From positions 1 to 24,012 of IMG/VR virus record IMGVR_UViG_3300042868_001101: DNA of 24,012 bases; one strand, given 5' to 3'. The stretch comes from a virus. Shown here one piece after another: positions 1-6,271 of this stretch. Both the position numbers and the translations under genes were made by a program. Each line of letters opens with the position of its first letter. Position 1 is the first letter of the stretch. The notes below the pieces were generated by a model, which saw only the letters and a program-made list of their open reading frames with translations, did not search any database and was not told the origin of the DNA.

Positions 1-43
1 TATCATGTTGGTACAGCATATACTGAGTATTGGGCGAATTGAA

Positions 44-580
44 ATGATTAAACTTATTCTTCTTGACATTGATGGTGTGATGACAGATGGTAGAAAATAC
101 TATGACAAAGAAGGCACCGTCAGACTTAAAACATTTTGCGATAAAGACTGGACTGCAATCAAGCGATTTCGTGCGTTAGGCATTGAAGTTGCTTTTCTTT
201 CTGGTGATGGTTTTAACGCAAGCATTGCAGGCAATCGAAACTTGCCATTCTATCTAAACAGAAGCAATGGCACACACACAGACAAAGTAGATTTCTTAGA
301 TGAGATATGTAGCGACTTTAGCGTAACCGCCGAAGAAGTTGTTTATGTTGGCGATGATATCTTTGATGTACGAATTGCAACCGCAGTTGGACTTGCATTT
401 TGTCCTAGCGATGCAACAGTTGAAATGATAAACGTTTGTTCGATGTTAACGCAACGTGCTGGTGAGAATGTTGTTATGGCTCTATTTGAAGAACTTCAAT
501 CAAGAGAATTGCTTCCTAATTATTATTTTGATGAACACTTAGATAACGTATATACGTTAGATGAAAAGGAAAAATTTTGA
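44..580 (+). CDS. KdsC-like HAD-superfamily phosphatase
   Basis: This 178-residue protein belongs to the HAD phosphatase superfamily and most resembles KdsC, which removes the phosphate from 3-deoxy-manno-octulosonate 8-phosphate, and the related GmhB/HisB-type small HAD enzymes. Motif I is LLDIDGVMTDG at residues 6-16, with Asp8 as presumed nucleophile and Asp10 as acid/base. Motif II is LSGDGF, a lysine follows in THTDKVDF, and motif IV is YVGDDIFD. There is no large cap domain, as in KdsC. The open frame also has an ATG at position 5, but ATG 44 places the first beta strand directly at the N-terminus as in the family. The window starts too close upstream to see a promoter. It is the first gene of a coupled sugar-metabolism run. 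The substrate is not determined; an activated-sugar intermediate is an inference from the neighbours. Confidence 0.75.
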   Translation: MIKLILLDIDGVMTDGRKYYDKEGTVRLKTFCDKDWTAIKRFRALGIEVAFLSGDGFNASIAGNRNLPFYLNRSNGTHTDKVDFLDEICSDFSVTAEEVVYVGDDIFDVRIATAVGLAFCPSDATVEMINVCSMLTQRAGENVVMALFEELQSRELLPNYYFDEHLDNVYTLDEKEKF

Positions 581-1233
581 TGTATGATATAGCATTGTAT
601 GGGCATTTAGTATTTGATACGATAAAAGAAAACCCAAAAACAAAACATGATATTGGTGGTATTGTAAACGTGTGGCGTGCATTGAAAAACATGGACCCAA
701 CGTTAGACATTTATGTTTGCCCGTCTAATATCGGAACATCGACTATCACAATCGACAAAAATAATAGTCAAAGAACAAGCGAATCTAAATTAAATGCAAT
801 TGGTGTTGATGTTAAAATTCAACCGGCATTGATTAGTCACATTGCTTATATCAATGAGATTGACGATTTGAGTTTTCTAAAAGATATGACAGGTTTAATC
901 TTTGCCGATATATGTTCTGGCAGAGAGATAAACAAACAGGCGTATAAGTATTTGAACTATATCTTTGTCTCTGAAGAAGACAAGCATTTGCTAAGAGATG
1001 TTGAAGAATTCAAAGGCACAGTCATTACGCATTCGCCTATGACAAGCTACAATAGCAAAGGCGAAACATTCACGCTAGATAAAGAACAATATATAAAAGG
1101 TGCGAACGTATTGGGTGCAGGCGACTTCTATGCCGCTTGCTTTATGTATGGAAAGTTGAACACACGATTAGATTTTGAGTGTATGAAGCTATCGCACAAT
1201 TTAACAACAAATCATTTAAAAGAAAAAGTATGA
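580..1233 (+). CDS. Short PfkB/ribokinase-family sugar kinase
   Basis: A 217-residue protein with the C-terminal PfkB signature GAGDFYAACF; Asp182 is the expected catalytic base that activates the sugar hydroxyl. The N-terminus MYDIALYGHLVFDT resembles the first strand of the fold, and GGIVNVWRALKN fits the sugar-binding GG(N) segment. Typical family members are about 300 residues, so this one is markedly short and seems to lack much of the lid and part of the core. The family transfers ATP phosphate to sugars or sugar phosphates (ribokinase, HldE/HldA heptose kinase). Its ATG sits in a TGATG overlap with the phosphatase stop and is preceded by AAAAGGA, so translation is probably coupled. A TTG one codon upstream is less likely to be the start. 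Whether it is an active kinase is uncertain because of the length. Confidence 0.7.
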   Translation: MYDIALYGHLVFDTIKENPKTKHDIGGIVNVWRALKNMDPTLDIYVCPSNIGTSTITIDKNNSQRTSESKLNAIGVDVKIQPALISHIAYINEIDDLSFLKDMTGLIFADICSGREINKQAYKYLNYIFVSEEDKHLLRDVEEFKGTVITHSPMTSYNSKGETFTLDKEQYIKGANVLGAGDFYAACFMYGKLNTRLDFECMKLSHNLTTNHLKEKV

Positions 1234-2384
1234 AGACAAATGTATTGGTGCCAATGGCAGGTTTAGGCAGTCGCTTTCTGAAAGAAGGTTTTACTGTACC
1301 TAAGCAGTTGATTAATATTAAAGACAAACAGTTGATTGATATCTCACTTGATTGTTTAGACACGACAGACTGTAATTTGATTTTCATTATTCGTGATGAA
1401 CACGTATACAATTTCAGAATGGATGAAATTCTACGTATGAAGTTTGGCAATGATATTAAAGTTGTTGTGCTGGACCATTTGACTAGAGGTTCAGTTGAGA
1501 GTTGCTTGTATGCGTCTGAGTATATCGACAATGATGCACCTCTTGTTATTCATACGTTAGACATTGAGTTTGCACCAGTGTTTGACCCTAAGATTGTTGG
1601 TAGTCTTTTAGCTGATGGTGTTCTGTTGACATTCAAATCAAATAGCGCAAACTATAGTTATGCTAAGTGCGATGATGAAAACTATGTGTCTGAAACTGCT
1701 GAGAAGAAAGCAATTAGTTCTGACGCATGTGTGGGCATCTACGGATTCAAACGTGGTTCCGATTTCTGTAAGTATGCAAAGAAAATGATTGCATGTAACA
1801 TTCGTACAAACAATGAATTCTATATTGCACCATTGTATAATCTGCTGATTGAAGATGGTCTCAAAATCATTACACATCCAGTAGACAAGATGCATGTGTT
1901 TGGCACACCAGATGAGTTTAACTTCTACAAGAAAAACGTTATTAAGCGTTTTGGGCAGAAGCCATTTGCATTATGCTGTGACCACTCTGGCTTTGAAGCA
2001 AAAGAGTTGTTCAAGTCAATCTTAAAAAATATGGGACAGAAGTATATTGACTATGGTACAGTTGTCAATCGTGATTGCAATTACAAAGACTTTATCGGTC
2101 AAGCAGTTAAAGGTATTGAAGATGGCGACTGTGATTATGCGTTTAGTTTTTGTAGAACAGGACAAGGCGTTAACATGTGCGCTAACAAATACAAAGGAAT
2201 TCGTTCTGCACTAATCTATGATGATAATGCAATGGAAATGGCTATGCGTCATAACTGTGCTAACTTCTTTGCCATTCCAGCAATGAATGCAAACACAGAG
2301 AATTTGCATGAGTACATTAGATTAGGATTCCAACATTCATTTGATGGTGGTAGACACCAATTGAGAATTCAGGAACTTGAATGA
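1230..2384 (+). CDS. Bifunctional sugar nucleotidyltransferase / RpiB-like sugar-phosphate isomerase
   Basis: A 384-residue two-domain protein. Residues 1 to about 235 form a GT-A-fold sugar-1-phosphate nucleotidyltransferase, with the nucleotide-binding signature VPMAGLGSRF followed by VPKQL near residues 6-25. Residues about 244-384 form an RpiB/LacA/LacB-type isomerase: a CCDHSGFEAKE start (Asp251, His252), CRTGQGVNMCANK (Cys308 at the catalytic cysteine position of Escherichia coli RpiB), KGIRSAL, HNCANFFAIPA and the terminal GGRHQLR. Ribose-5-phosphate isomerase B interconverts aldose and ketose pentose phosphates; the partner domain would couple a sugar-1-phosphate to an NMP. The ATG overlaps the kinase stop (ATGA). 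The fusion implies that both activities serve one pathway with the flanking kinase and phosphatase. The exact sugar and nucleotide are unknown. Confidence 0.8.
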   Translation: MKTNVLVPMAGLGSRFLKEGFTVPKQLINIKDKQLIDISLDCLDTTDCNLIFIIRDEHVYNFRMDEILRMKFGNDIKVVVLDHLTRGSVESCLYASEYIDNDAPLVIHTLDIEFAPVFDPKIVGSLLADGVLLTFKSNSANYSYAKCDDENYVSETAEKKAISSDACVGIYGFKRGSDFCKYAKKMIACNIRTNNEFYIAPLYNLLIEDGLKIITHPVDKMHVFGTPDEFNFYKKNVIKRFGQKPFALCCDHSGFEAKELFKSILKNMGQKYIDYGTVVNRDCNYKDFIGQAVKGIEDGDCDYAFSFCRTGQGVNMCANKYKGIRSALIYDDNAMEMAMRHNCANFFAIPAMNANTENLHEYIRLGFQHSFDGGRHQLRIQELE

Positions 2385-2710
2385 ATGTATCGAACATAAA
2401 TGATTATGTAAAAGGATGGTTTGTTGGCGACTTCAATCCATCTGTGTTTAAGAACCCGTTCTTTGAGATTGGGCATCATAAACATAAGAAGGGTGAGGAG
2501 ACATTTCCACACTTTCATAAGGTTACAACAGAACTGAATTACATTGTCCGAGGAGAACTTATTGCGTCAGGTAAACATCTCAAAGAAGGTGACATGTGGA
2601 CGTATGAGAAGAATGAAGTTTCTGCTGTAGAATTTTTAACTGACGTTGAATTGATAGTGATTCGATGGCCTAGCATACCGAGTGACAAATATGAAGCTAA
2701 TTGCACATAG
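2381..2710 (+). CDS. Small cupin-fold protein
   Basis: A 109-residue single-domain cupin. It has PHFHKVTTELNYIVRGE, which matches cupin motif 1 (HxH, then Glu four residues on, then Gly), and LKEGDMWTYEKNE as the strand leading to motif 2. The second-motif histidine seems to be missing, so metal binding may rest on the first motif only. Small cupins include sugar epimerases, isomerases and sugar-binding proteins. The context, directly coupled by ATGA to the nucleotidyltransferase/isomerase, suggests work on the same sugar, but no reaction can be assigned. Its last 20 bases overlap the next gene. Confidence 0.65.
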   Translation: MNVSNINDYVKGWFVGDFNPSVFKNPFFEIGHHKHKKGEETFPHFHKVTTELNYIVRGELIASGKHLKEGDMWTYEKNEVSAVEFLTDVELIVIRWPSIPSDKYEANCT

Positions 2711-3146
2711 AGGATTGATGTTTGGTTCTGACAAGACAAACGAAAATGCACCATATCAAATTGAATCTGCATTAGACAAAGGTTTTGATGCTGAGATTGA
2801 TTTGAGAATTGTCAATGACAAATTCTTTTTAGGACACGATGAACCAACGTATGAAATTGATCCTGAGTTTCTACACAAAAAAGGACTATGGATTCACGCT
2901 AAGAACTGGGAAGCATTAGAGTGGCTTTCAGATACACAGTTGAATTACTTTTGGCACCAAGAAGATTCATATACATTAACTAGTTTTGGCATAGTGTGGG
3001 CATATCCAAATCAACCTCTAATGGCAAAGAGTGTCTGTGTTATGCCAGAAAAGCAAGGAATTAGCTTAGAATACGCATTTAATCTACCAATCTATGGCAT
3101 ATGTTCTGACTACGTAGGCGCTATTGACTATTTCAGAAAAAGATAG
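2691..3146 (+). CDS. Short glycerophosphodiester phosphodiesterase-like protein
   Basis: A 151-residue protein starting MKLIAHRG, with the GDPD catalytic His-Arg pair at residues 6-7. It then has NENAPYQIESALDKGFDAEIDLRI, whose Glu and Asp are the usual metal ligands, and FFLGHDE with the second catalytic histidine. These are the hallmarks of the PLC-like phosphodiesterase TIM barrel. Full-length GDPDs are about 240 or more residues, so this is a compact or incomplete barrel. GDPDs split glycerophosphodiesters into glycerol-3-phosphate and an alcohol. A GTG nine bases upstream is an alternative start, but ATG 2691 puts the first strand at the N-terminus. It overlaps the cupin gene by 20 bases and closes the metabolic run. 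Its role could be salvage of lipid head groups or processing of a sugar phosphodiester; this is not resolved. Confidence 0.65.
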   Translation: MKLIAHRGLMFGSDKTNENAPYQIESALDKGFDAEIDLRIVNDKFFLGHDEPTYEIDPEFLHKKGLWIHAKNWEALEWLSDTQLNYFWHQEDSYTLTSFGIVWAYPNQPLMAKSVCVMPEKQGISLEYAFNLPIYGICSDYVGAIDYFRKR

Positions 3147-3152
3147 TATAAT
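3124..3152 (+). promoter_or_regulatory. Sigma70-type promoter upstream of the lysin gene
   Basis: TTGACT (3124-3129) and TATAAT (3147-3152) are separated by exactly 17 bases, a near-perfect bacterial housekeeping promoter. It straddles the stop codon of the preceding gene, so a start near 3159 would give a leader of about 55 bases. The leader also contains CTAAATA (3162-3168), vaguely like a T4 late promoter, and a 5-bp inverted repeat CCCAC/GTGGG (3174-3178/3189-3193) without a T-tract. A strong ribosome site, AGGAAAGGAAG, precedes the lysin ATG. It probably drives the lysin through gp59 genes early in infection. Confidence 0.65.
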
Positions 3153-3214
3153 TCACGTATACTAAATAAAAGACCCACTAAAAAAATTGTGGGCACAATA
3201 AGGAAAGGAAGAAT

Positions 3215-3721
3215 ATGAAAGCACTTTTAACGGCTGTAATATTTGTATTGGCTTTATTTTCAACGCATACAATGGCATCTACTTTGCCAACGCTAAAGGA
3301 AATATCAGAATCAGCATCCGCACCAAAAAACTCTAGCAAATCAGACCTGTACTGGATGGCAATGAACATCTATTACGAAGCAGGTAGTGAACCTTTAATC
3401 GGTAAGATAGCAGTAGGTGCAGTCACACTCAACAGATTGCGTGATAGCAGATTTCCAAAAAACATTCGTGATGTTGTGACAGAACCACAACAATTTTCTT
3501 GGTACAATACTAAGACGGCAAACACGCCACCAGCAGACAACAAACGTTGGAGAGAGTCTTATGAAGTAGCAAAGATGCTATTGACAAAGACTATTGGGAA
3601 TGATATAATTAAACTCTTAGAAGGCGCAACACACTTTCATGCAGTTAGTGTTAAACCAGCATGGGCGGCACGAAAGACAAAAATTGCGACTATTGAGGGG
3701 CATATTTTTTATAGAATGTAA
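3215..3721 (+). CDS. SleB-like cell wall hydrolase with signal peptide (endolysin candidate)
   Basis: A 168-residue protein of the Hydrolase_2 (SleB) family, which cleaves peptidoglycan glycan strands. Residues 1-21 form an export or anchor signal: MKALL, a hydrophobic stretch, then a small-residue site THTMA-ST. The catalytic domain starts near residue 44 with MAMNIYYEAGSEP; Glu55 is the likely catalytic residue. It continues with GKIAVGAVTLNRL, the family motif PQQFSWY and ATHFHAVSVKPAWA near the C-terminus. The gene has a strong Shine-Dalgarno sequence and a consensus promoter just upstream. The signal sequence suggests Sec export or SAR-type lysis rather than strict dependence on a holin. 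SleB-like hydrolases are common in marine T4-like phages. A role in lysis is inferred. Confidence 0.8.
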   Translation: MKALLTAVIFVLALFSTHTMASTLPTLKEISESASAPKNSSKSDLYWMAMNIYYEAGSEPLIGKIAVGAVTLNRLRDSRFPKNIRDVVTEPQQFSWYNTKTANTPPADNKRWRESYEVAKMLLTKTIGNDIIKLLEGATHFHAVSVKPAWAARKTKIATIEGHIFYRM

Positions 3722-3733
3722 AAGGACTTTGAT

Positions 3734-3925
3734 ATGAATATTATGAAAAAGAAAATTGAAATTAAAACTTATCAACGTAGAGGTGGTTACCCTCCAGGTT
3801 ACTATGCGTCTGAATCTGAAGTAACTAATCCTAAATTTCGTTCTGCTAAACCAGCAGTCACTCTAACACAATTTGGACATTTCCGAAATGGTCGAATCAC
3901 CTCGGTGCGATTCTATGAATCTTAA
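3734..3925 (+). CDS. Small hypothetical protein
   Basis: An unrecognised 63-residue basic protein, rich in Lys, Arg, Tyr and Gly, with the segment YQRRGGYPPGYYASESEV and no membrane segment. AAAGGA lies about eight bases before ATG 3734; an in-frame ATG at 3743 is an alternative. It lies 12 bases after the lysin gene and its last 11 bases overlap the gp33-like gene, so it belongs to the same early-type operon. No function is proposed. Confidence 0.55.
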   Translation: MNIMKKKIEIKTYQRRGGYPPGYYASESEVTNPKFRSAKPAVTLTQFGHFRNGRITSVRFYES

Positions 3926-4154
3926 AATCTTAACTCAAAAAGAATTTGAGGCTGAGATTAAACAGATTCAAATTAAGAAGTACCCAATCACAATGATTGA
4001 TGCTATCTTAGAATATTGTATAATTAAAAACGTTGAAGTTGAGACTGCGGCATCTTTAATTACACCTCGCATGAAGTCTGCTATTGAGGGCGAAGCGATG
4101 AAGTTGAAGATGATTGCGCCTAAAGCTAGATTACCTATTGAGGAGGAGATTTGA
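3915..4154 (+). CDS. 33: gp33-like late-promoter transcription coactivator
   Basis: A 79-residue, mostly helical charged protein with a core IDAILEYCIIKNVEVETAASL followed by KLKMIAPKARLPI. This resembles the small gp33 proteins of marine T4-like phages. In T4, gp33 binds the beta-flap of host RNA polymerase and links it to the sliding clamp gp45, so that gp55 can direct late transcription. The order gp33, (unknown), gp59, gp32 also matches the T4 neighbourhood of genes 33, 59 and 32. ATG 3915 is preferred over upstream TTG and ATG codons inside the preceding gene. The ATAAATA motifs before late genes elsewhere in the window fit the presence of this factor. The call rests on recalled family similarity plus synteny. 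Confidence 0.65.
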   Translation: MNLKILTQKEFEAEIKQIQIKKYPITMIDAILEYCIIKNVEVETAASLITPRMKSAIEGEAMKLKMIAPKARLPIEEEI

Positions 4155-4155
4155 T

Positions 4156-4560
4156 ATGCAATGGAAAATTACACCAAACTGGAAGAAAAGTATTGTCGAA
4201 ACTTTTTACTGGACTAAAGATGGCGTTAAGGGCACGATTGAACAAGAGGTTGGTTGGCGATGGGGTGAGTTTTATGTTACGCCACCAGAAGGTGTAACAA
4301 TTGAACAATTCTTAGAAGACTACTCTGGTGAACTTGATGTGTTCGGAGACTTTGATGAGGTTGAACACTTTGAGACTAACGACGGATGTTGGGAAGAATG
4401 GTCGTTCTATGGATTCGAAGATGAAGCAGAACAAGAGCGACTTGAAGAACTTGTCAACAGCGAAGGTTCATATGAACTAGAAGAAGTTGAAGGTTGGAGC
4501 ATTTCCGATAGCGAAACAATCATTCGAGGTGACATTACAATTGTCGAGGTCGAAGACTGA
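4156..4560 (+). CDS. Acidic hypothetical protein between gp33 and gp59
   Basis: A 134-residue strongly acidic protein, with a Trp-rich N-terminal third (WKITPNWKKS, EVGWRWGEFYV) and an acidic C-terminal half containing DGCWEEWSFYGFEDE and a final EVEGWSISDSETIIRGDI segment. It appears to be a small alpha/beta or beta-sheet domain of unknown fold. The start at ATG 4156 follows AGGAGGAG, a very strong ribosome site that lies inside the end of the gp33 gene. Its stop overlaps the gp59 start (TGATG). Its position in the replication/late-transcription cluster suggests involvement in DNA metabolism, but no function is recognised. Confidence 0.65.
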   Translation: MQWKITPNWKKSIVETFYWTKDGVKGTIEQEVGWRWGEFYVTPPEGVTIEQFLEDYSGELDVFGDFDEVEHFETNDGCWEEWSFYGFEDEAEQERLEELVNSEGSYELEEVEGWSISDSETIIRGDITIVEVED

Positions 4561-5156
4561 TGAAGATGGATGCTATAGATGCATACAAAGTTTATCTAGG
4601 AGTTAAGAATCACTTCACGCAAGACAGCTACGATTGGTTCAAGTACAACAAGAAAGTCAATGTCACATACGATTCTTTTCTGAAACGTAAAGACAAAATC
4701 TTTTTTGCTAAACTTGGCAATCGTAAAGATGCTTACTTAGAAGAGTTTCTAGTTTCAAACTTCTTACACGACACAAAAATTTGGGTTGGTGAACTTCTAT
4801 CGGAAGAATGTGAAGAACGCTACAAAGAATGGAAACGTAGACAAGAATCTCTGACGTATGTATTTAAGAATGAGATGGATTTTATCTCTGGTTGGAAGCC
4901 AGAAGAACTGAATGAATTTTTTAACGCTAAAGGTGGAGACCATCCACCGATTATCAAGAAATATTTAAGAGGAGAAATCAGTCTGGAGACACTTGCGATA
5001 TTGAACTCACTATTGCATTTCGTTAAAAGATATGATACAATGATACATGATCCAATCTACAAAGAGGTAAGCAAGTTATGCAAAAAGTACCAGCCCTTTT
5101 TAAATTACGATACGGCAAGGATGAAAAAGTCACTCAGAGAGTTAGTAGTGACGTAG
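4560..5156 (+). CDS. 59: gp59-like DNA helicase loader
   Basis: A 198-residue, largely helical basic protein resembling T4 gp59 (217 residues). Matching features in order are DAYKVYLGVKNHF near the N-terminus, the central RKDKIFFAKLGNRK (compare RRDKYFFQKL in T4), a middle FKNEMDFISGW, and the C-terminal KYLRGEISLETLAILNSLLHFVKRYD. In T4, gp59 binds fork DNA and gp32 and loads the gp41 helicase. The gene lies immediately upstream of gp32, as in T4. The ATG is in a TGATG overlap with the preceding gene; a second ATG lies two codons on. Confidence 0.75.
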   Translation: MKMDAIDAYKVYLGVKNHFTQDSYDWFKYNKKVNVTYDSFLKRKDKIFFAKLGNRKDAYLEEFLVSNFLHDTKIWVGELLSEECEERYKEWKRRQESLTYVFKNEMDFISGWKPEELNEFFNAKGGDHPPIIKKYLRGEISLETLAILNSLLHFVKRYDTMIHDPIYKEVSKLCKKYQPFLNYDTARMKKSLRELVVT

Positions 5157-5281
5157 TGGCAGTAATGCGTAAACCAAAGAAGGTTTGCCGTTTATTGACA
5201 CAAACAGAGAATTGTGATAGACTATATACTATAGTAGATTATGATAAAAGTGGACAAGCAAAACATACATTTAATACTTAA
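5078..5281 (+). CDS. Possible small overlapping ORF between gp59 and gp32
   Basis: A 67-codon frame that starts inside the 3' end of gp59 and fills the gap up to 20 bases before gp32. An AGAGGT ribosome-like site lies nine bases before ATG 5078, and a second in-frame ATG is at 5165. The translation is basic with two cysteines and resembles no family I know. Against it: it overlaps gp59 by 79 bases, and the gp32 promoter candidate lies inside it. It is listed only because it is otherwise the sole occupant of this 144-base gap. Confidence 0.25.
   Translation: MQKVPALFKLRYGKDEKVTQRVSSDVVAVMRKPKKVCRLLTQTENCDRLYTIVDYDKSGQAKHTFNT
5195..5223 (+). promoter_or_regulatory. Sigma70-type promoter for gp32
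   Basis: TTGACA (5195-5200) lies 17 bases before TAGACT (5218-5223), which is preceded by TGA, an extended -10 arrangement. The start would be near 5230, giving a leader of about 70 bases before the gp32 ATG, with CGAGGAAA as the ribosome site. An independent gp32 promoter fits the high demand for this protein. T4 gp32 represses its own translation through its leader; whether that occurs here cannot be seen. Confidence 0.5.
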
Positions 5282-5300
5282 CATACGAGGAAATACTAAT

Positions 5301-6212
5301 ATGGCATCAGCATCATTCGCAGATTTGAAAAAGTCACGCACCAAAGATTTGGAAAAACTCACAGACGCAGTTTCCAAACTCACAAATAAAGAAGAAGGTA
5401 AGAAGTCTTATGAAGACACCCGATTCTGGAAACCCACAGTAGACAAAGCCGGTAACGGATTCGCAACGATTCGTTTTCTTCCCGCACCCTCAGGCGAAGA
5501 TGTACCTTGGGTTCAAGTATTCAATCACTCATTCCAAGGTCCTGGTGGTTGGTACATTGAAAATTCGTTGACTACACTCAACAAGAAAGACCCTGTGTCT
5601 GAACACAATAGCATCCTTTGGAACTCTGGTTCTGATGCTAACAAAGATATTGCACGTAAGCAAAAGCGTAAGTTGCAGTATATCGCAAACGTTTATATTG
5701 TTAAGGACCCTGCAAATCCTGACAATGACGGAACAGTTAAATTGTTCAAATTCGGTAAGAAGATTTTCGACAAGTTGAATGACTTGATGAATCCTGAGTT
5801 TGAAGATGAAACTCCTGTCAACCCATTCGACCTTTGGGAAGGTGCGAACTTCAAGTTAAAGATTCGTAAAGTTGAAGGTTATCAGAACTATGATAAGTCT
5901 GAGTTTGAATCACCAGCACCGTTGTCTGGCGATGAAGATGACTTGGAACGTATCTGGAAGCAAGAGTTTAGCTTGTCTGAATTCTTGAGTGAGAAGAATT
6001 TTAAGTCTTATGATGAATTGAAAGCACGTTTGAACAAAGTGCTTGGGCTTGAAGATGGTTCTGCTGGAGATAATTATTACTCCACCAAACCTAACGTACC
6101 AGTAACAGCTTCAGCTAAACCTGAGACAGCACCTGCTAAGAAAACTACAGTTGCAGACTCAGTTGATGATGATGAAGATTTGAGTTATTTTGAGAAACTA
6201 GCTGAAGACTAA
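5301..6212 (+). CDS. 32: gp32-like single-stranded DNA-binding protein
   Basis: A 303-residue homologue of T4 gp32 (301 residues), which coats ssDNA in replication, recombination and repair. The basic N-terminal arm holds DLKKSRTKDLEKL. The OB-fold core shows AGNGFATIRFLPAPSGEDVPWVQVFNHSF, then RKQKRKLQYIANVYIVKDPANPDN and KLFKFGKKIFDKLNDLMNPEFEDE, with DLWEGANFKLKIRKVEGYQNYD. It ends in an acidic tail (DSVDDDEDLSYFEKLAED) of the kind that binds replication partners. The zinc-binding region of T4 gp32 (His64, Cys77, Cys87, Cys90) keeps only the histidine (His76 here); the cysteines are replaced in a KKDPVSEHNS segment, as I recall for marine relatives. The start at 5301 follows CGAGGAAA; an upstream in-frame ATG at 5241 lacks a good ribosome site. 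A strong terminator follows. Confidence 0.93.
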   Translation: MASASFADLKKSRTKDLEKLTDAVSKLTNKEEGKKSYEDTRFWKPTVDKAGNGFATIRFLPAPSGEDVPWVQVFNHSFQGPGGWYIENSLTTLNKKDPVSEHNSILWNSGSDANKDIARKQKRKLQYIANVYIVKDPANPDNDGTVKLFKFGKKIFDKLNDLMNPEFEDETPVNPFDLWEGANFKLKIRKVEGYQNYDKSEFESPAPLSGDEDDLERIWKQEFSLSEFLSEKNFKSYDELKARLNKVLGLEDGSAGDNYYSTKPNVPVTASAKPETAPAKKTTVADSVDDDEDLSYFEKLAED

Positions 6213-6240
6213 TCTTTCGTAATCTCTCCTTTGTGACTTT

Positions 6241-6271
6241 GGGGAAGCAGTAACATGCTTCCCCTTTTTTT
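6241..6271 (+). terminator. Rho-independent terminator after gp32
   Basis: A perfect 9-bp stem, GGGGAAGCA (6241-6249) with TGCTTCCCC (6256-6264), has a six-base loop GTAACA and is followed by seven T. It ends the rightward gp32 transcript. The stop codon of the leftward giant gene (6270-6272) uses the last bases of the T-tract, so the convergent operons meet with no spare sequence. Read leftward the hairpin has no T-tract and should not work as an intrinsic terminator. Confidence 0.9.

Noticed and set aside
1142-1531. A leftward 129-codon frame opposite the nucleotidyltransferase
   Set aside because: It lies across two well-supported coupled genes and gives a Ser/Leu-rich product without homology.
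3174-3193. Inverted repeat CCCAC/GTGGG as a terminator
   Set aside because: Only five base pairs, a ten-base loop and no T-tract. It is noted as a possible leader structure only.
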